NCBI GenBank assembly: GCA_003550305.1
Contig: QKYT01000055.1
Span: 258,781-291,837 of the forward strand
Length of the DNA stretch: 33,057 nt
DNA from: Glomus cerebriforme
Lineage: Eukaryota > Glomeromycota > Glomeromycetes > Glomerales > Glomeraceae
Direction of reading: 5' to 3'
Shown piece by piece: positions 32,851 to 33,057 of the stretch. Numbering within the stretch: position 1 is the stretch's first letter; the number at the start of each line of letters is the position of its first letter. The position numbers were made by a program, and so were the translations under genes. The notes beneath the pieces were generated by a model. That model was not told the origin of the DNA. It made no database searches and worked only from the letters and a program-made list of their open reading frames with translations.

Positions 32851-33057
32851 AATTATTTAACGAGAAAAAAAAAAAATTATAGAAAATATTAAAATAAAAG
32901 ATGAAAGATGAAAATGATTTTTTTAGACTAATTTTTTTTTTAAAAAAAAAAAAAAGAAAGGGGAAAGGGAAGAAGGAACCTGATTTGTTTTTTTTTTTTA
33001 TTTTTTTATATATATATACAGATTAATGAAACCGTTTTTTTTTCCGTTTTTTTTTTT
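32851..33057 (-). promoter_or_regulatory. 5' region of GLT1
   Basis: Read on the minus strand toward the ATG at 32850 there is a TATATATATA run (about 33009-33018), then a pyrimidine tract CCTTCTTCCCTTTCCCC (32960-32978), then A/T homopolymers. TATA followed by a CT tract matches the layout at BTB-TLDc 1. No clear binding sites for nitrogen regulators can be asserted, and the window ends here. Confidence 0.4.

Overview
The window looks like nuclear DNA of an arbuscular mycorrhizal fungus (Glomeromycotina, most likely Rhizophagus or a close relative). The evidence is the very AT-rich composition, small GT-AG introns of about 75-150 nt, tiny exons, two BTB-TLDc genes, lineage-type cysteine-rich paralogs and abundant decayed repeats. 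The organism call is inference from gene families and sequence style, because no species marker is present. I found no rRNA, tRNA or CRISPR array. Most genes had to be rebuilt from exons by reading splice sites and checking that the frame holds across each junction.

Layout. (1) 1-5.5 kb: a repeat-rich left edge, then three tandem copies on the minus strand of a small gene family. Copy 3 (4154-5486, 4 exons, 331 aa) is intact and has two cysteine/histidine repeats plus a small C-terminal domain. Copy 2 (1817-2616) is a pseudogene with a TGG-to-TGA stop and lost exons. Copy 1 (381-1015, 3 exons, 160 aa) is open but has lost the cysteine-rich half. Their spacers are also duplicated, and one holds a MITE-like element with about 38-bp terminal inverted repeats.
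(2) 6.3-10.5 kb, plus strand: six exons encode one 1227-aa protein combining a VIT domain, a VWA domain with an intact MIDAS, a long FG-repeat region and a helical C-terminus. One intron uses GC-AG ends.
(3) 10.8-11.8 kb, minus strand: a seven-exon HINT/HIT nucleotide hydrolase (HNT1), including a 16-nt exon.
(4) 12.5-19 kb: two convergent BTB-BACK-TLDc paralogs with the same intron position, separated by about 3 kb carrying mobile-element remnants.
(5) 19-25.9 kb: gene-free and extremely AT-rich, with a degenerate array of about 120 bp period and a foldback-like element whose arms contain 49-bp tandem repeats.
(6) 25.9-32.9 kb, minus strand: the complete eight-exon glutamate synthase gene GLT1 (2102 aa).

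Functionally the window mixes housekeeping genes (GLT1 for nitrogen assimilation, HNT1) with expanded or lineage-specific families (BTB-TLDc, cysteine-rich tandem genes, VIT-VWA-FG). The genes do not form an operon or obvious pathway cluster. The most unusual items are the VIT-VWA-FG architecture, the cysteine-rich family and the foldback element.
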